DNA from: Intrasporangiaceae bacterium
GTDB lineage: Bacteria > Actinomycetota > Actinomycetes > Actinomycetales > Dermatophilaceae
Direction of reading: 5' to 3'
Assembly: GCA_021324575.1 (NCBI GenBank)
Contig: JAJPIW010000080.1
Location: 1-51,126, forward strand
DNA: 51,126 bases
Position numbers and translations under genes: made by a program. Positions 50,369-51,126 of the stretch are shown here, piece after piece; the first letter of the stretch is position 1, and each line of letters starts with the position of its first letter. A model generated the notes under the pieces. It had not been told where the DNA came from. It searched no databases and worked only from the letters and a program-made list of their open reading frames with translations.

Positions 50369-51126
50369 ATGTCCTCGCCGTTCGACCAGTCCGCGGCGAC
50401 GGTGCGGTTCGAGTGGGGGTTGGCCGGTGCCAGGGAGCTGGTCGGTCCCGGAGCCGTGTGCGTCGTCGTCGACGTCCTCTCCTTCACCACCTCGGTCGAC
50501 GTCGCCTGCGCGCGCGGCGCGACCGTCCTGCCGTACCGCTGGGCCGATCCAACTGCGGTGTCGTATGCCGCGGCGCAGGGGGCAGTGCTGGCCGTCGGCC
50601 GGCGCTCGGCCGGGCCGGGCGCGGTCAGCCTGTCACCGGTCACACTGCGCGACGCGGCCGTCCTGGACCGAGTCGTCCTGCCGTCGCCGAACGGGTCCAC
50701 GATCTGTGCGGAGGTCGCTGCGTCGGGAGCCACCGTCGTCGCCGGGTGCCTGCGCAACGCCGCGGCGGTCGGGGCCTGGGCCGCCGCCCGGATCGCACCG
50801 ACCCCGGCCACCTCCCTGGAGGAGCCCTCCGGTGCCACCCCCCGGCGGCACGGCCCACGGGCTCTTGTCGTGGTGGCGGCCGGGGAGAAATGGGCGGACG
50901 GGTCGTTGCGCCCGTGCGCCGAGGACCTGTGGGGTGCTGGCGCCGTCCTCGCCGCCGTCGTCGGCTGGTGGCCCGAGGCGGAACTGAGCCCGGAGGCGGG
51001 TGTCGCGCTCGCGGCATACGAGGGCATGGCCGGTGACCTGACGGCCGCGCTGGAGGCCTGTGCAAGCGGTCGTGAGCTGCGCGAGTCCGGGTTCGGCGAG
51101 GACGTCGCCCTGTCCGGGCAGGTCGA
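50369..51126 (+). CDS. 2-phosphosulfolactate phosphatase-like protein (ComB), 3' end cut
   Basis: At least 252 codons, open to the right edge. I read the frame directly from the ATG in GGTTCATGTCC. ComB hallmarks: VCVVVDVLSFTTSVDVACARGATVLPYR near the N-terminus, LPSPNGSTICAEVAASGATVVAGCLRNAAAVG, LVVVAAGEKWADGSLRPCAEDLWGAGAV, with the acidic residues expected for a Mg-dependent phosphatase. In methanogens ComB makes sulfolactate for coenzyme M; actinobacterial homologues have no established role. About the last tenth may be missing. Confidence 0.82.
   Translation, partial: MSSPFDQSAATVRFEWGLAGARELVGPGAVCVVVDVLSFTTSVDVACARGATVLPYRWADPTAVSYAAAQGAVLAVGRRSAGPGAVSLSPVTLRDAAVLDRVVLPSPNGSTICAEVAASGATVVAGCLRNAAAVGAWAAARIAPTPATSLEEPSGATPRRHGPRALVVVAAGEKWADGSLRPCAEDLWGAGAVLAAVVGWWPEAELSPEAGVALAAYEGMAGDLTAALEACASGRELRESGFGEDVALSGQV

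Overview
The window is high-GC actinobacterial DNA. Mycothiol-linked families, class II DAHP synthase, the QcrCAB / CtaC-D-E-F respiratory genes with the actinobacterial subunit IV, GTG starts and many leaderless -10 boxes all point there. From metF to the glycerate kinase, gene content, order and orientation follow Mycobacterium tuberculosis Rv2172c-Rv2205c as I remember it (metF-like, idsA2, Rv2175c, pknL, aroG, plsC-like, ArsA, SRPBCC, fadD15, UvrC-like, trpD, ctaE-qcrCAB, ctaF, ctaC, adoK-like pfkB, HesB, glxK). Gene style suggests a Micrococcales member, perhaps Intrasporangiaceae; that placement is an impression, not a search result. I see no tRNA, rRNA, transposase, CRISPR array or prophage.

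Layout. 1-4.45 kb holds loosely packed accessory genes: a membrane protein, a HAD hydrolase, two DinB/mycothiol-fold proteins, a DUF309 protein and a GNAT acetyltransferase. 4.5-13.4 kb holds the divergent metF/idsA pair, a small DNA-binding protein, a LysM transglycosylase next to a PASTA kinase (PknL), a DMT exporter, threonine aldolase and aroG. 13.8-19.0 kb holds a complete soluble NAD-dependent formate dehydrogenase operon fdsG-B-A-D, which interrupts the mycobacterial synteny. 19.2-26.7 kb holds a PlsC acyltransferase, an overlapping operon (SRPBCC, ArsA/Get3-like ATPase, Cys-motif protein, ROK glucokinase, EEP phosphatase) and a FadD15-type acyl-CoA ligase followed by a membrane glycosyltransferase. 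28-34.3 kb holds a lipase-like hydrolase, a HExxH lipoprotein, a small Cys-rich protein, a methyltransferase, a DnaQ-UvrC fusion nuclease and a stand-alone Lrp ligand domain. 34.5-45.4 kb holds trpD, a receiver-like protein and the cytochrome bcc-aa3 supercomplex genes, with a metallopeptidase and an L,D-transpeptidase between. 45.4-51.1 kb holds a cysteine-desulfurase-like protein with no lysine anywhere, a TusA protein, aat, a PfkB kinase, an ErpA-type Fe-S carrier, glycerate kinase and a ComB-like phosphatase cut by the window end.

How they work together. QcrCAB and CtaCDEF form one electron-transfer supercomplex, and ErpA and the NifS-like/TusA pair sit near it as possible sulfur or Fe-S handling genes. 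FdsGBAD would feed NADH from formate, with metF also in one-carbon metabolism. PknL, the LysM transglycosylase and the L,D-transpeptidase are cell-wall functions.

The strongest unexplained signals are: the octamer GTATGCCG / CGGCATAC, 51 copies by my count (about one per kb, both strands about equal, any reading frame, forcing rare codons); the lysine-free NifS-like protein; a 60-bp perfect palindrome; an 81-nt nested inverted repeat; and a probable 18-codon leader ORF coupled to fdsG. I did not find a clear defence or mobile system.
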